From assembly GCF_039540575.1 (NCBI RefSeq), contig NZ_BAABFC010000003.1, positions 1 through 64,000 of the forward strand: 64,000 bases of DNA. The letters run 5' to 3'. Numbering within the stretch: position 1 is the first letter of the stretch; every line of letters starts with the position of its first letter. Source of the stretch: Pseudaeromonas paramecii (lineage in GTDB: Bacteria > Pseudomonadota > Gammaproteobacteria > Enterobacterales > Aeromonadaceae). Positions 8,737 through 16,486 of the stretch are shown in pieces. A program made the position numbers and the translations under genes. The notes beneath the pieces are model-generated. The model was given only the letters and a program-made list of their open reading frames with translations, was not told the DNA's origin and ran no database searches.

Positions 8737-9765
8737 TCAGTGGGTCTGCCATCCCTGCCACCAGGGCAGTATCTGGGCGATGGCGGCGTCTATGTCCACC
8801 CGGGACATGTCCTCCTCTCCGGCCTGGGGCGGGGTGAAGCTTAAATGCCGCCCCTCGCTGTTGAGGGGGCGCCAGCGCAGCGGAGTGGCGGAGCGACGCA
8901 TGGGGAAGAAACCGACGGTGGGCACATCCAGGGCCGAGCAGATGTGCAAGGGACCCGTGCTGCCGGCCAAGAACAGATCGGCACAGGCCAGCACCTGGCA
9001 AAACCGGGTGAGCCCATCCACGGAATGGTAGATCACCGCCTGGCCACCCTGGCGCTGCACCAGCGCCTGCAGCTGTGCCGCCTTGGCCTCCTCGCCGGGG
9101 CCGGCCGTCAACACACAGGGAGCAGAGCCGACGGCCTGCAGCCCCAGGATCAACCGGGCATATTGGTCCAGCGACAGGTTGTTGGCGGAGCCGCCGCTCC
9201 CGGCGTGCACCATCAACCAGGGCTGCTGGGCCGGGATCCCCAGGGCCGCCGCCGTCTCCGCCCGCACCCGTGCCAGGGTAGCGGCATCAAAGCGCAGATA
9301 GGGCGGTTGCGGCTCCACCGGGGTCAGCCCCTGCTCCCTCAGATAGTGACGGATCAGATCCAGGTTGTACTGGTATTCCGGCTTGGCAGAGCGGGAGCGG
9401 CGTTGCCGTACCCTGTGGTTGTAGAGCAGCTGGGCCCACTTGGTGGCCGGCGCCAGCCGGTAAGGGATCCCCGCCCGCCACAACGACCAGGCCACCCGCC
9501 CGGTAGAAAACAGACTGATGGCCGCATCGAATCGTGCCGCCTTGATGGTCGCCAGCAGCGCCTGTTGCTGCGCCGAGTCAGCCTGCTTGCCGGGATCCAG
9601 GATCACCTCGTCAATCCAGGGGCACAGGCGCGCCAGCTCGGCGGTGTAGGCCGGCACCAGGGCGGTGACATGGCAATCCTGGGAGGCCTTCAGCATGGCG
9701 AAGCTGGGCCAGGCCAACATGAAGTCGCCAATCTTGTCGTTGCGGATCACCAGTAGTCGTTGCAT
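8737..9765 (-). CDS. Family-9 glycosyltransferase (heptosyltransferase-like)
   Basis: Predicted ADP-heptose:LPS heptosyltransferase-family enzyme on the cytoplasmic face of the inner membrane, 342 residues. The N terminus MQRLLVIRNDKIGDFMLAWP has the GDF/GD signature of GT9 proteins, and the C-terminal nucleotide-sugar region holds AGSTGPLHICSALDVPTVGFF. The start at 9765 (four codons inside the longest frame) is preferred because GGGAG sits 5 bases upstream. It is separated from the main LPS locus at 27-37 kb, but lies beside coaD, a common neighbour of core-LPS genes. Which acceptor it uses cannot be read from sequence. Confidence 0.82.
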   Translation of the reverse strand: MQRLLVIRNDKIGDFMLAWPSFAMLKASQDCHVTALVPAYTAELARLCPWIDEVILDPGKQADSAQQQALLATIKAARFDAAISLFSTGRVAWSLWRAGIPYRLAPATKWAQLLYNHRVRQRRSRSAKPEYQYNLDLIRHYLREQGLTPVEPQPPYLRFDAATLARVRAETAAALGIPAQQPWLMVHAGSGGSANNLSLDQYARLILGLQAVGSAPCVLTAGPGEEAKAAQLQALVQRQGGQAVIYHSVDGLTRFCQVLACADLFLAGSTGPLHICSALDVPTVGFFPMRRSATPLRWRPLNSEGRHLSFTPPQAGEEDMSRVDIDAAIAQILPWWQGWQTH

Positions 9766-9807
9766 GCCATCTCCCATCGTTGAAGCTGCCTATTCTTGCC
9801 AAAGCCC

Positions 9808-9836
9808 CTGCCAATCTCAAGGGCAGGCCCTATAAT
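9808..9836 (+). promoter_or_regulatory. Promoter of coaD
   Basis: CTGCCA (9808-9813), 17-base spacer, perfect TATAAT (9831-9836), 38 bases ahead of the coaD start codon. Confidence 0.6.
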
Positions 9837-9873
9837 CCGAAGCTCGCCCATTCGTGATTGCGCAGGAGCTTGC

Positions 9874-10368
9874 ATGCAGACCAGGGTCGTATTTCCCGGA
9901 ACCTTCGATCCCATCACCCTGGGCCACCTGGATCTGGTGGCTCGGGCCGCCCGCCTGTTTGACGAGGTGATAGTGGCGGTGGCCATGAGCCCGGGCAAAC
10001 GCCCCTTGTTCCAGCTGGACGAACGGGTGGCCCTGGCCCAGGCGGCCTGCCGGCCCTTTGCCAACGTGCGGGTGGAGGGGTTTAGCGGTCTGCTGGTGGA
10101 TTTTGCCCGCCAGGTGCAGGCCAATGTGCTGGTGCGCGGGGTGCGCACCACCATGGATTTCGAATACGAAGCCCAGCTGGCCGCCATGTACCGCCGCCTG
10201 TTACCCCAGCTGGAGATCCTCTTCCTGCCGCCGGCGGAAGAACACGCCTTCGTGGCCTCGAGCCTGATCCGGGAGATCGCCTTGCACGGTGGCGAGGTGG
10301 ATCAGTTTGTGCCGCCCGAGGTGGCCCGCGCCATTCGCCTCAAGCTCACCCCTTCCAGCCAACACTAA
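9874..10368 (+). CDS. coaD: Phosphopantetheine adenylyltransferase
   Basis: Penultimate step of coenzyme A synthesis: transfers AMP from ATP to 4'-phosphopantetheine. The 164-residue protein begins MQTRVVFPGTFDPITLGHLD, containing the TxGH nucleotidyltransferase motif (His18), and has the conserved SSSLIRE-like end (ASSLIREI). The start at 9874 follows AGGAG at 9864-9868; the longer frame from 9796 lacks homology-like sequence. The last bases share a CTAA with mutM on the other strand, so the two stop codons overlap. coaBC, the two preceding CoA steps, is at 13.1 kb. Confidence 0.96.
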   Translation: MQTRVVFPGTFDPITLGHLDLVARAARLFDEVIVAVAMSPGKRPLFQLDERVALAQAACRPFANVRVEGFSGLLVDFARQVQANVLVRGVRTTMDFEYEAQLAAMYRRLLPQLEILFLPPAEEHAFVASSLIREIALHGGEVDQFVPPEVARAIRLKLTPSSQH

Positions 10369-11177
10369 CGCTGACACAGGGGGCAGAACACGGTACTGCG
10401 CTGCCCCAGGCGGATCTCTTCCAGCGGATGACCACAGGCCAGGCAACCCTGGCCTGCCCGACCGTACACCTGCAGCTGCTGGGCAAAGTAGCCCGGCTTG
10501 CCATCGGCCTTGGTGAAATCCTTCAGGGTGGTGCCCCCCTGGCCGATGGCCCGGGTCAGCACCGCCTTGATCTCCGCCACCAGCACCTCGGCCTCGCTGG
10601 CGCTCAGGCTGCCGGCCGGACGCCTGGGGTCGATGTGGGCGGCGAACAGCGCCTCGTTGGCGTAGATGTTGCCCACCCCCACCACCAGGTGATTGTCCAT
10701 CAGCCAGGGCTTGATGGGCCCCTTGCGGCCACGGCTGCGCATGAGCAGATACTCGGCGGTGAAGGCGTCGGTGAGGGGCTCGGGGCCCAGCTTGGCCAGC
10801 AGGGGGTGGCGGGCCGGATCCTCCGGCGTCCACAGCAGGGCGCCGAAGCGCCGCGGATCATGCAGGCGCAGCAACTGGCCGCTGCCCAGCTCGATATCCA
10901 CGTGATCGTGCTTCATCACAGGAGCGCCGAGCGGCAGCACCCGCAAATTGCCGGACATGCCCAGGTGCAGGATGGCGGTGCCCAACTCGGTCTCCAGCAG
11001 CAGGTACTTGGCGCGGCGGCGCACCGAGAGGATGGTGCAGCCCACCAGTTGCTGGATGTCGCTGGGCACGGGCCAGCGCAGGCGCGACTCCCGCACCCGC
11101 ACCGCCGTGATGGTCTGGCCCGCCAGATGGGGGGCGATACCCTGACGGGTGACTTCGACCTCGGGCAACTCAGGCAT
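10365..11177 (-). CDS. mutM: Formamidopyrimidine-DNA glycosylase (Fpg)
   Basis: Base-excision repair enzyme with AP-lyase activity that removes 8-oxoguanine and formamidopyrimidines. After Met removal the N terminus is PELPEVE, with catalytic Pro and Glu. RRAKYLLLE carries the beta-loop lysine, and the last 26 residues form a four-cysteine zinc finger (Cys245, 248, 265, 268). Length 270 is typical. Its ATG shares one base with the stop of the upstream small membrane-protein gene, so it is probably co-transcribed with it, downstream of rpmB-rpmG. Confidence 0.96.
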   Translation of the reverse strand: MPELPEVEVTRQGIAPHLAGQTITAVRVRESRLRWPVPSDIQQLVGCTILSVRRRAKYLLLETELGTAILHLGMSGNLRVLPLGAPVMKHDHVDIELGSGQLLRLHDPRRFGALLWTPEDPARHPLLAKLGPEPLTDAFTAEYLLMRSRGRKGPIKPWLMDNHLVVGVGNIYANEALFAAHIDPRRPAGSLSASEAEVLVAEIKAVLTRAIGQGGTTLKDFTKADGKPGYFAQQLQVYGRAGQGCLACGHPLEEIRLGQRSTVFCPLCQR

Positions 11178-11638
11178 CAGTGACCTCCGCTGAGCAGGCT
11201 ACGGTACTGCGCCTGACTGAGGCTCAGCAGCTGGCCGCGCCAGTTCACCACCGCATACTGGCCCTGATCCTGGTACAGCTGCAGGCTGACGGGTTCCGCC
11301 ACCCCGGCCAGCCAGACGGTCAGCGGCTGGCTGGCACCCCGCACCGCCATCTCGGCCGGCGGCAGCTGCCAGCTCAGCCATTGATTGAGCACCGCCTCCA
11401 GCCCGGCGCCATCCAGCCCCAGATCCGGCACCGCCCGCCAGCTCTGCCCCAACCGCTCGATGCGCCAGGCCGGCGCCGCCCAGGTCAGCACCACGGCGCC
11501 GGTGGGCAGCAGGCCATCGGTCACCGGCACCGGATCCGTACCGGTGAGCCGCTCGTCGCTCAGCCGCAGCACCACTATCATCACCAGCACCACCAGTATG
11601 ATGACGTTGTTCCAGCCTTTCTTGGTCAGTCGCTTCAT
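11177..11638 (-). CDS. Small inner-membrane-anchored protein of unknown function
   Basis: A 153-residue protein starting MKRLTKKGWNNVI, then one hydrophobic helix (about 11-25, IILVVLVMIVVLRL) and a C-terminal domain of about 120 residues probably in the periplasm. The start follows GGGGAGAAG. No domain is recognised. It overlaps mutM by one base (TGATG) and follows rpmG after a terminator-like hairpin, a position occupied by nothing or by unnamed proteins in relatives. The coupling to a DNA glycosylase is probably organisational. Base composition is like its neighbours. Confidence 0.75.
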   Translation of the reverse strand: MKRLTKKGWNNVIILVVLVMIVVLRLSDERLTGTDPVPVTDGLLPTGAVVLTWAAPAWRIERLGQSWRAVPDLGLDGAGLEAVLNQWLSWQLPPAEMAVRGASQPLTVWLAGVAEPVSLQLYQDQGQYAVVNWRGQLLSLSQAQYRSLLSGGH

Positions 11639-11683
11639 GCTCTTCTCCCCTGCTGGGCGCAGTGTAGCCCGAGCGGCGGGCAT

Positions 11684-11716
11684 AAAAAAACCCGGTACGA
11701 GACCGGGCTTTTTTCA
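11684..11716 (-). terminator. Terminator after rpmG
   Basis: Stem CCCGGT/ACCGGG (11691-11696 with 11702-11707) flanked by A7 and T6 runs, so it can act on the minus strand after rpmG. It may partly read through into the small membrane-protein/mutM pair. Confidence 0.7.
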
Positions 11717-11728
11717 AGGGGCGATCAA

Positions 11729-11899
11729 TTACTTGATCTTGCCTTCCTTGTAGATCACATGCTGACGAACCACGGGATCAAACTTCTTGATCTCCATCTT
11801 TTCGGGCATGGTGCGCTTGTTCTTGGTAGTGGTGTAGAAGTGACCAGTACCAGCGCTGGAGTTCAAGCGAATCTTTTCGCGTCCACCTTTAGCAGCCAT
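11729..11899 (-). CDS. rpmG: 50S ribosomal protein L33
   Basis: Translating the minus strand from the ATG at 11899 gives a 56-residue protein, MAAKGGREKIRLNSSAGTGH onward, with FYTTTKNKRT and FDPVVRQHVIYKEGKIK at the end, a clear L33. E. coli L33 has 55 residues. It lacks zinc-binding CxxC pairs, so it is the zinc-independent type. It lies 11 bases downstream of rpmB, with an AGGAGATAG Shine-Dalgarno in the gap. Confidence 0.97.
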   Translation of the reverse strand: MAAKGGREKIRLNSSAGTGHFYTTTKNKRTMPEKMEIKKFDPVVRQHVIYKEGKIK

Positions 11900-11910
11900 G
11901 AGCTATCTCC

Positions 11911-12147
11911 TTACACTACTTCGCCGCGGGCGCGCAGATCTACCAGAACTGCTTCGATCCCCAGCTTGTCGATGATGCGCATGCCCTTGGTGGAAACACG
12001 CAGCTTGACGAAACGCTTCTCGCCTTCAACCCAGAAACGGTGAGTTTGCAGGTTCGGCAGGAAACGACGACGGGTCGCGTTCTTGGCGTGGGAACGGTTG
12101 TTACCCACTGCCGGACGCTTACCGGTTACTTGGCACACTCTAGACAT
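11911..12147 (-). CDS. rpmB: 50S ribosomal protein L28
   Basis: 78-residue ribosomal protein, the usual L28 length, beginning MSRVCQVTGKRPAVGNNRSH and containing TRRRFLPNLQ and RVSTKGMRIIDK. First gene of the rpmB-rpmG operon, with a promoter at 12262-12234 and TTGGAGAG ahead of the start. Confidence 0.98.
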   Translation of the reverse strand: MSRVCQVTGKRPAVGNNRSHAKNATRRRFLPNLQTHRFWVEGEKRFVKLRVSTKGMRIIDKLGIEAVLVDLRARGEVV

Positions 12148-12233
12148 GTCAGTCTCTCCAAAATCTTACTTCTAATTGCTCGAGCATTTCTTAGCCCCGC
12201 TGGCCTGTTGCGGGGCCATATAGAAGGCGGCAT

Positions 12234-12262
12234 TTTATACAGCATCGCTCGGCAAAGATCAA
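12234..12262 (-). promoter_or_regulatory. Promoter of rpmB-rpmG
   Basis: Minus strand TTGATC (12262..12257), 17-base spacer, TATAAA (12239..12234), leaving a leader of about 80 bases before rpmB that includes the hairpin-forming GGCCCCGCAACAGGCCAGCGGGGC region. Confidence 0.65.
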
Positions 12263-12285
12263 GCTAAAGCCTGACCGTGATCGAC

Positions 12286-12960
12286 TCACAGCCAACCACG
12301 CTCGGCAAAAGATACTGTTTCACCGTCACCGATGACCAGATGATCCAGCACCCGGACATCGATGAGGCCCAGGGCCGCGCTCAAACGCGCCGTCAGGGCG
12401 CGGTCGGCCCGGCTCGGTTCCGCCACACCGGACGGGTGATTATGACAGAGGATGACGGCGGCTGCATGATGTTTTAGCGCGCTGCGCACCACCTCGCGGG
12501 GATAGACACTGGCGGCATCCAGGGTGCCGACAAACAGCTCGAGAAACTTCACCACCCTGTGCTGGTTGTCCAGCAGCAGCAGGGCAAACACCTCCTGAGG
12601 GCGATCCCGCAGCTGGGCCTGCAGGTAACGGCGGGTGGCCTGGGGGCTGGTGAGCACATCATCCCGCTGCAGCGTCTCGGCCAGATGACGGCGGCTCATC
12701 TCCAGCACCGCCTGCAGTTGGACGAACTTGGCCGTTCCCAGACCGTGGGCCTGGCAGAACTGCTGCTCATCGGCCGCCAGCAGGGCCCGCAGGCTGCCGA
12801 ACTGGGCCAGCAGCTGCCGGGCCAGGGTCACCGCATCGCAGCCGGCCACCCCGGTGCGCAGGAAGATGGCCAACAGCTCGGCATCGCTCAAGGCGCCCGG
12901 CCCCTTGGCCAACAATTTCTCCCGGGGGCGCTCCCCCGCCGGCCAATCTCGTATGCTCAC
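12286..12960 (-). CDS. radC: RadC-family JAB/MPN domain protein
   Basis: 224-residue RadC/YicR family protein. It has a helix-hairpin-helix-like N-terminal part (GLGTAKFVQLQAVLEMSRR) and a C-terminal JAB metalloprotease-like domain with HNHPSG followed by a downstream Asp (PSRAD), the zinc-ligand pattern. The family's old assignment to recombinational repair is no longer accepted and its real role is unknown. The start codon is GTG (12960-12958) with GGGAG six bases upstream. A LexA-like palindrome lies about 58 bases upstream at 13017. It keeps the conserved coaBC/radC/rpmB order. Confidence 0.92.
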   Translation of the reverse strand: MSIRDWPAGERPREKLLAKGPGALSDAELLAIFLRTGVAGCDAVTLARQLLAQFGSLRALLAADEQQFCQAHGLGTAKFVQLQAVLEMSRRHLAETLQRDDVLTSPQATRRYLQAQLRDRPQEVFALLLLDNQHRVVKFLELFVGTLDAASVYPREVVRSALKHHAAAVILCHNHPSGVAEPSRADRALTARLSAALGLIDVRVLDHLVIGDGETVSFAERGWL

Positions 12961-13016
12961 AGTGCACTCCCTTGCCCATCCCGAAGCAAAGTTAGCAAGC
13001 CGTACTCCTCCGCCCC

Positions 13017-13034
13017 CCTGTCAGGCCTGACAGG
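13017..13034. promoter_or_regulatory. Perfect 18-base palindrome fitting the LexA-box skeleton
   Basis: CCTGTCAGGCCTGACAGG is a perfect inverted repeat containing CTGT-N8-ACAG, the skeleton of the gammaproteobacterial LexA box. The centre is GC-rich rather than the usual AT-rich, which lowers the match. It sits between the divergent radC and coaBC genes. It could also be a site for another dimeric regulator. Confidence 0.4.
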
Positions 13035-13146
13035 CGACAAACCCCAGATGACAGAAAAATGAAGTGTGACAAGCCAGTCTGCTCCAGCGAATAGCCTGTG
13101 TTATCTTAGCCCGTCCTCTTCATCCAAAAACGGAATCACGCTACCC

Positions 13147-14352
13147 ATGGGACTGGCTAATAAACGCATTCTGCTGGGAGTCAGCGGCGGGATCGCCGCC
13201 TACAAGAGCGCCGAGCTGGTGCGCCGACTCAAGGATGCCGGCGCCGAAGTGCGAGTGGTCATGACCGACGCCGCCCGGGCCTTCATCACCCCCCTCACCC
13301 TGCAGGCGGTCTCCGGCCACGCCATTCCACAAGGCGTATTGGATCCGGCCAGCGAGCTGGGCATGAACCACATCGAGCTGGCCAAGTGGGCGGATCTGGT
13401 GCTGCTGGCGCCCGCTACCGCCAACCTCATCGCCCGGCTGGCCGCCGGCATGGGGGATGAGCTGCTCACCACCCTCTGCCTGGCCACCCCGGCCCCGGTG
13501 GCGGTGGCGCCGGCCATGAACCAGCAGATGTACCTGCATCCCGCCACCCAGGAGAACCTGCAGACCCTGGCGCGGCGCGGCGCTCACATCTGGGGGCCGG
13601 ATGCCGGCGTCCAGGCCTGTGGCGACGTGGGCCCGGGCCGCATGCTGGATCCCCTGGTGCTGGTGGATCACTGCATTCGCTTCTTCACCCCGCCCCGGTC
13701 GGATCTCAAGCTGCTGATCACCGCCGGTCCCACCCGGGAGGCGCTGGATCCGGTGCGCTTCATCAGCAACCACAGCTCCGGCAAGATGGGCTTCGCCCTG
13801 GCGGCGGCCGCCGCCGAGCTGGGGGCCCAGGTGACCCTGGTAAGTGGCCCTGTTGCTCTGCCGACCCCGCCCGGCGTCAGCCGCATCGACGTGGAGAGCG
13901 GCCTGCAGATGCATGAGGCGGTGATGCGCCTGGCGCCCGAGCAGCAGATCGTCATCGGCTGCGCCGCCGTGGCCGATTACCGGGCCGCCGAGGTGGCACC
14001 TCAAAAGATCAAGAAGACGGCCGATAAGGATCAACTGACCCTGTGCCTGGTGAAGAACCCGGACATCATCGCCGAGGTCGCGGCCCTGTCCCCTCGGCCC
14101 TTCGTGGTGGGCTTTGCCGCCGAGACCGAACAGGTCGCCGAGCACGCCCAGGACAAGCTGCGGCGCAAGGGGCTGGACATGATAGCCGCCAACGACGTTT
14201 CCCGTCCGGAGCAGGGCTTTAACAGCGACCACAATGCCCTGACGGTATTCTGGCCCGGCGGCAGCCAAACCCTGCCGCTGGCCACCAAAACCGAGGTGGC
14301 CCGCCACCTGATCGCCCTGATAATAAAGAAGTCACAACATGAAGCAGATTGA
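13147..14352 (+). CDS. coaBC: Bifunctional phosphopantothenoylcysteine decarboxylase / phosphopantothenate-cysteine ligase
   Basis: Two consecutive CoA-synthesis steps in one 401-residue flavoprotein. The CoaC half starts MGLANKRILLGVSGGIAAYK and contains the catalytic histidine in MNHIELAKWADL and the PAMNQQMY substrate-binding loop. The CoaB half holds ITAGPTREALDPVRFISNHSSGKMG (seen as two adjoining motifs) and AAVADYR. The start at 13147 is chosen because homology-like sequence begins there; the open frame extends back to 13066. It overlaps dut by 14 bases. The coaBC-dut-slmA order is conserved in E. coli. Confidence 0.96.
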   Translation: MGLANKRILLGVSGGIAAYKSAELVRRLKDAGAEVRVVMTDAARAFITPLTLQAVSGHAIPQGVLDPASELGMNHIELAKWADLVLLAPATANLIARLAAGMGDELLTTLCLATPAPVAVAPAMNQQMYLHPATQENLQTLARRGAHIWGPDAGVQACGDVGPGRMLDPLVLVDHCIRFFTPPRSDLKLLITAGPTREALDPVRFISNHSSGKMGFALAAAAAELGAQVTLVSGPVALPTPPGVSRIDVESGLQMHEAVMRLAPEQQIVIGCAAVADYRAAEVAPQKIKKTADKDQLTLCLVKNPDIIAEVAALSPRPFVVGFAAETEQVAEHAQDKLRRKGLDMIAANDVSRPEQGFNSDHNALTVFWPGGSQTLPLATKTEVARHLIALIIKKSQHEAD

Positions 14353-14794
14353 ACTCAAGATACTCGACCCCCGCCTCGGCAAGAACTTCCCGCTGCCGGC
14401 CTATGCCACCCCGGGTTCCGCCGGCCTGGACCTGCGCGCCTGCCTGGACGAGGAGCTGACCCTGCAGCCGGGCCAGACCAGCCTGATCCCGACCGGGCTG
14501 GCCATCCACATCGCCGATCCCAAGCTGTGCGCCACCATACTGCCGCGCTCCGGCCTGGGGCATAAGCACGGTATCGTGCTGGGCAACTTGGTGGGGCTCA
14601 TCGACTCTGACTACCAGGGCCAGCTGATGGTTTCCATGTGGAATCGCAGCCAGGAACCCTTCGAGATCCAGCCCGGTGATCGCATCGCCCAGCTGGTGTT
14701 CCTGCCGGTAGTGCAGGCCAGCTTCAGCATAGTCGCTGAGTTTGAAGGCTCAGAGCGGGGTGAGGGCGGCTTCGGCTCCTCCGGCCGCCAATAA
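14339..14794 (+). CDS. dut: Deoxyuridine triphosphatase
   Basis: Hydrolyses dUTP to dUMP, keeping uracil out of DNA and feeding dTMP synthesis. The 151-residue trimeric enzyme shows the five dUTPase motifs, including AGLDLRA, PRSGLGHKHGI, GLIDSDYQGQL and the glycine-rich C-terminal arm GEGGFGSSGR. Its start lies inside the last codons of coaBC, indicating translational coupling. Confidence 0.97.
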   Translation: MKQIELKILDPRLGKNFPLPAYATPGSAGLDLRACLDEELTLQPGQTSLIPTGLAIHIADPKLCATILPRSGLGHKHGIVLGNLVGLIDSDYQGQLMVSMWNRSQEPFEIQPGDRIAQLVFLPVVQASFSIVAEFEGSERGEGGFGSSGRQ

Positions 14795-14822
14795 GCGTCA
14801 GCAGTCAAGGGAAGTTACCGTC

Positions 14823-15419
14823 ATGACGACAGCGCACAACAGCCCCAACCGGCGTGAACAGATACTGCAGGCCCTGGCTCTGATGCTGGAGCACCAGCAT
14901 GGCCAGCGCATTACCACCAAGAGCCTGGCGGCGGAGGTGGGGGTCTCGGAGGCCGCCCTCTACCGCCACTTCCCCAGCAAGGCGCGGATCTTCGAGGGAC
15001 TCATCGACTTCATCGAAGAGACCCTGCTCTCCCGGGTCAACCTGATACTGCAGGAGGAGAAGGAGACCCTGATGCGCTGCCAGCGGTTGCTGCAGCTGCT
15101 GCTCACCTTCGCCGAGCGCAACCCGGGCATCACCCGCATCCTCACCGGCGATGCCCTGCAGGGCGAGCATGAACGGCTGCGGGTGCGCATCACCCACATG
15201 TTTGACAAGCTGGAGAGCCAGCTCAAGCAGATACTGCGGGAGAAGCGGCTGCGGGAAGGTCAGGGCTTCGAGGTGGACGAGACCCAACTGGCCAACCTGC
15301 TGCTGGCCTACGTGGAAGGCCGCCTGAGCCAGTTTGTGCGCAGTCAGTTTCAAAAGAAGCCCATGGACAACTTCGACACCCAGTGGCAGTTTATCCACAA
15401 TCAGCTGCTCCAGAGCTGA
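14823..15419 (+). CDS. slmA: Nucleoid occlusion factor SlmA
   Basis: TetR-family DNA-binding protein that blocks FtsZ ring assembly over the nucleoid. The 198-residue length equals E. coli SlmA. The helix-turn-helix is ITTKSLAAEVGVSEAALYRHF, and the C-terminal half ends VEGRLSQFVRSQFQKKP, typical of SlmA. The start at 14823 follows AAGGGAAG; the frame is open to 14742 without supporting sequence. It lies 28 bases after dut. In E. coli slmA lies between dut and pyrE; here pyrE is about 10 kb away. Confidence 0.95.
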   Translation: MTTAHNSPNRREQILQALALMLEHQHGQRITTKSLAAEVGVSEAALYRHFPSKARIFEGLIDFIEETLLSRVNLILQEEKETLMRCQRLLQLLLTFAERNPGITRILTGDALQGEHERLRVRITHMFDKLESQLKQILREKRLREGQGFEVDETQLANLLLAYVEGRLSQFVRSQFQKKPMDNFDTQWQFIHNQLLQS

Positions 15420-15443
15420 GACATTGCATTTAAAGGAGAAACC

Positions 15444-16271
15444 ATGGAAACCGAGATCCTCACCGACGCCACCCACTGGCTCGCCAGCAATCAAGGGCTG
15501 TTCATCGAGTACGCCGTGAACATCGCCGCTGCCCTGATCACCCTGGTGGTGGGCTGGTTTGTCGCCAATCTGTTCAGCCACGGCCTGGTACGGGTGATGA
15601 ACAACCGCCGGGTCGACGTCACCATCACCGGCTTCATCGGCAATCTGGTGAAGTACACCATTCTGGCCTTCGTGGTGATCGCCGCCCTCAGCCGCATCGG
15701 GGTACAGACTGCCTCCTTCGTCGCCATCATAGGTGCCGCCGGTCTGGCCGTCGGCTTGGCGCTGCAAGGCTCCCTGTCCAACTTCGCCGCCGGGGTGCTG
15801 CTCATCATCTTCCGCCCCCTGAAGGCCGGTGAGTACGTGGAAGTGGCCGGTACCGCCGGCAGCGTCACCCAGGTACAGATCTTCACGACCGTGCTGACCA
15901 CCCCGGACAACAAGGTGGTGGTGGTGCCCAACGCCAATGTGTTGAACGGCAATATCGTCAACTACTCCCGCATGGCCACCCGCCGGGTGGACATGACCTT
16001 CGGCATCGGTTACGGCGCCGACCTGCACCAGGCCAAGCAGATCCTCGAAGGCCTGCTGGCCGCCGACAGCCGCATCTTGAAGGATCCGGCCTGGACCATC
16101 GCCGTGGGCACCCTCAACAGCTCCTCCGTGGATCTGGTGGTGCGTCCCTGGGTCAACACCGCCGACTACTGGGGGGTGTTCTTCGATCTGCAGGAGAAGG
16201 TGAAGCTGGCCTTCGACCAAGCCGGCATCGAGATCCCCTTCCCGCAGATGACGGTGCATCAGGGGCAGTAA
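15444..16271 (+). CDS. mscS: Small-conductance mechanosensitive channel, MscS family
   Basis: Inner-membrane osmotic safety valve. The 275-residue protein has three transmembrane helices in the first 120 residues; the pore-lining third is GAAGLAVGLALQGSLSNFAAG with the alternating Gly/Ala pattern of MscS. The beta domain follows (VEVAGTAGSVTQVQIFTTVL, PNANVLNGNIVNYS) and an alpha/beta C-terminal cage. The size is close to E. coli MscS (286). AAAGGAG precedes the ATG. It has a terminator of its own at 16297 and may be read from the slmA transcript. Confidence 0.94.
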   Translation: METEILTDATHWLASNQGLFIEYAVNIAAALITLVVGWFVANLFSHGLVRVMNNRRVDVTITGFIGNLVKYTILAFVVIAALSRIGVQTASFVAIIGAAGLAVGLALQGSLSNFAAGVLLIIFRPLKAGEYVEVAGTAGSVTQVQIFTTVLTTPDNKVVVVPNANVLNGNIVNYSRMATRRVDMTFGIGYGADLHQAKQILEGLLAADSRILKDPAWTIAVGTLNSSSVDLVVRPWVNTADYWGVFFDLQEKVKLAFDQAGIEIPFPQMTVHQGQ

Positions 16272-16296
16272 GTCGCCCTCACTGCCGCCGGACCAT

Positions 16297-16328
16297 AAAA
16301 AACCGCCTAGCCTGGCGGTTTTTTTTTC
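16297..16328 (+). terminator. Terminator after mscS
   Basis: Stem AACCGCC (16301-16307) with GGCGGTT (16314-16320), flanked by A6 and T9. Confidence 0.9.
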
Positions 16329-16394
16329 GCCGAAATCCGGCGTAGGCTTGAGGCTGGCCGGGTCACTGGATGACCCCATGAGGAAGGTTAAGCA

Positions 16395-16412
16395 ATGCCA
16401 TGATGACGTCAC
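16395..16412 (+). promoter_or_regulatory. Weak Pho-box-like pair upstream of the nucleotidase gene
   Basis: ATGCCAT-GATG-ACGTCAC: two 7-mers at 11-base spacing, each matching 5 of 7 positions of the PhoB half-site CTGTCAT/C. It lies about 75 bases before the start codon at 16487. No clear -10 follows, so confidence is low. Confidence 0.25.
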
Positions 16413-16486
16413 ATTTGAGGCTCAGGCTCTGGCTGTGCGGGTGCGTCTGCTGCACCTGTCTTGCCATCACGGAGCGGATATCCCCT

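Noticed and set aside
14805..16412. 535-codon minus-strand frame opposite slmA and mscS
   Set aside because: Antisense to two clear genes; low-complexity Gly/His/Gln sequence.
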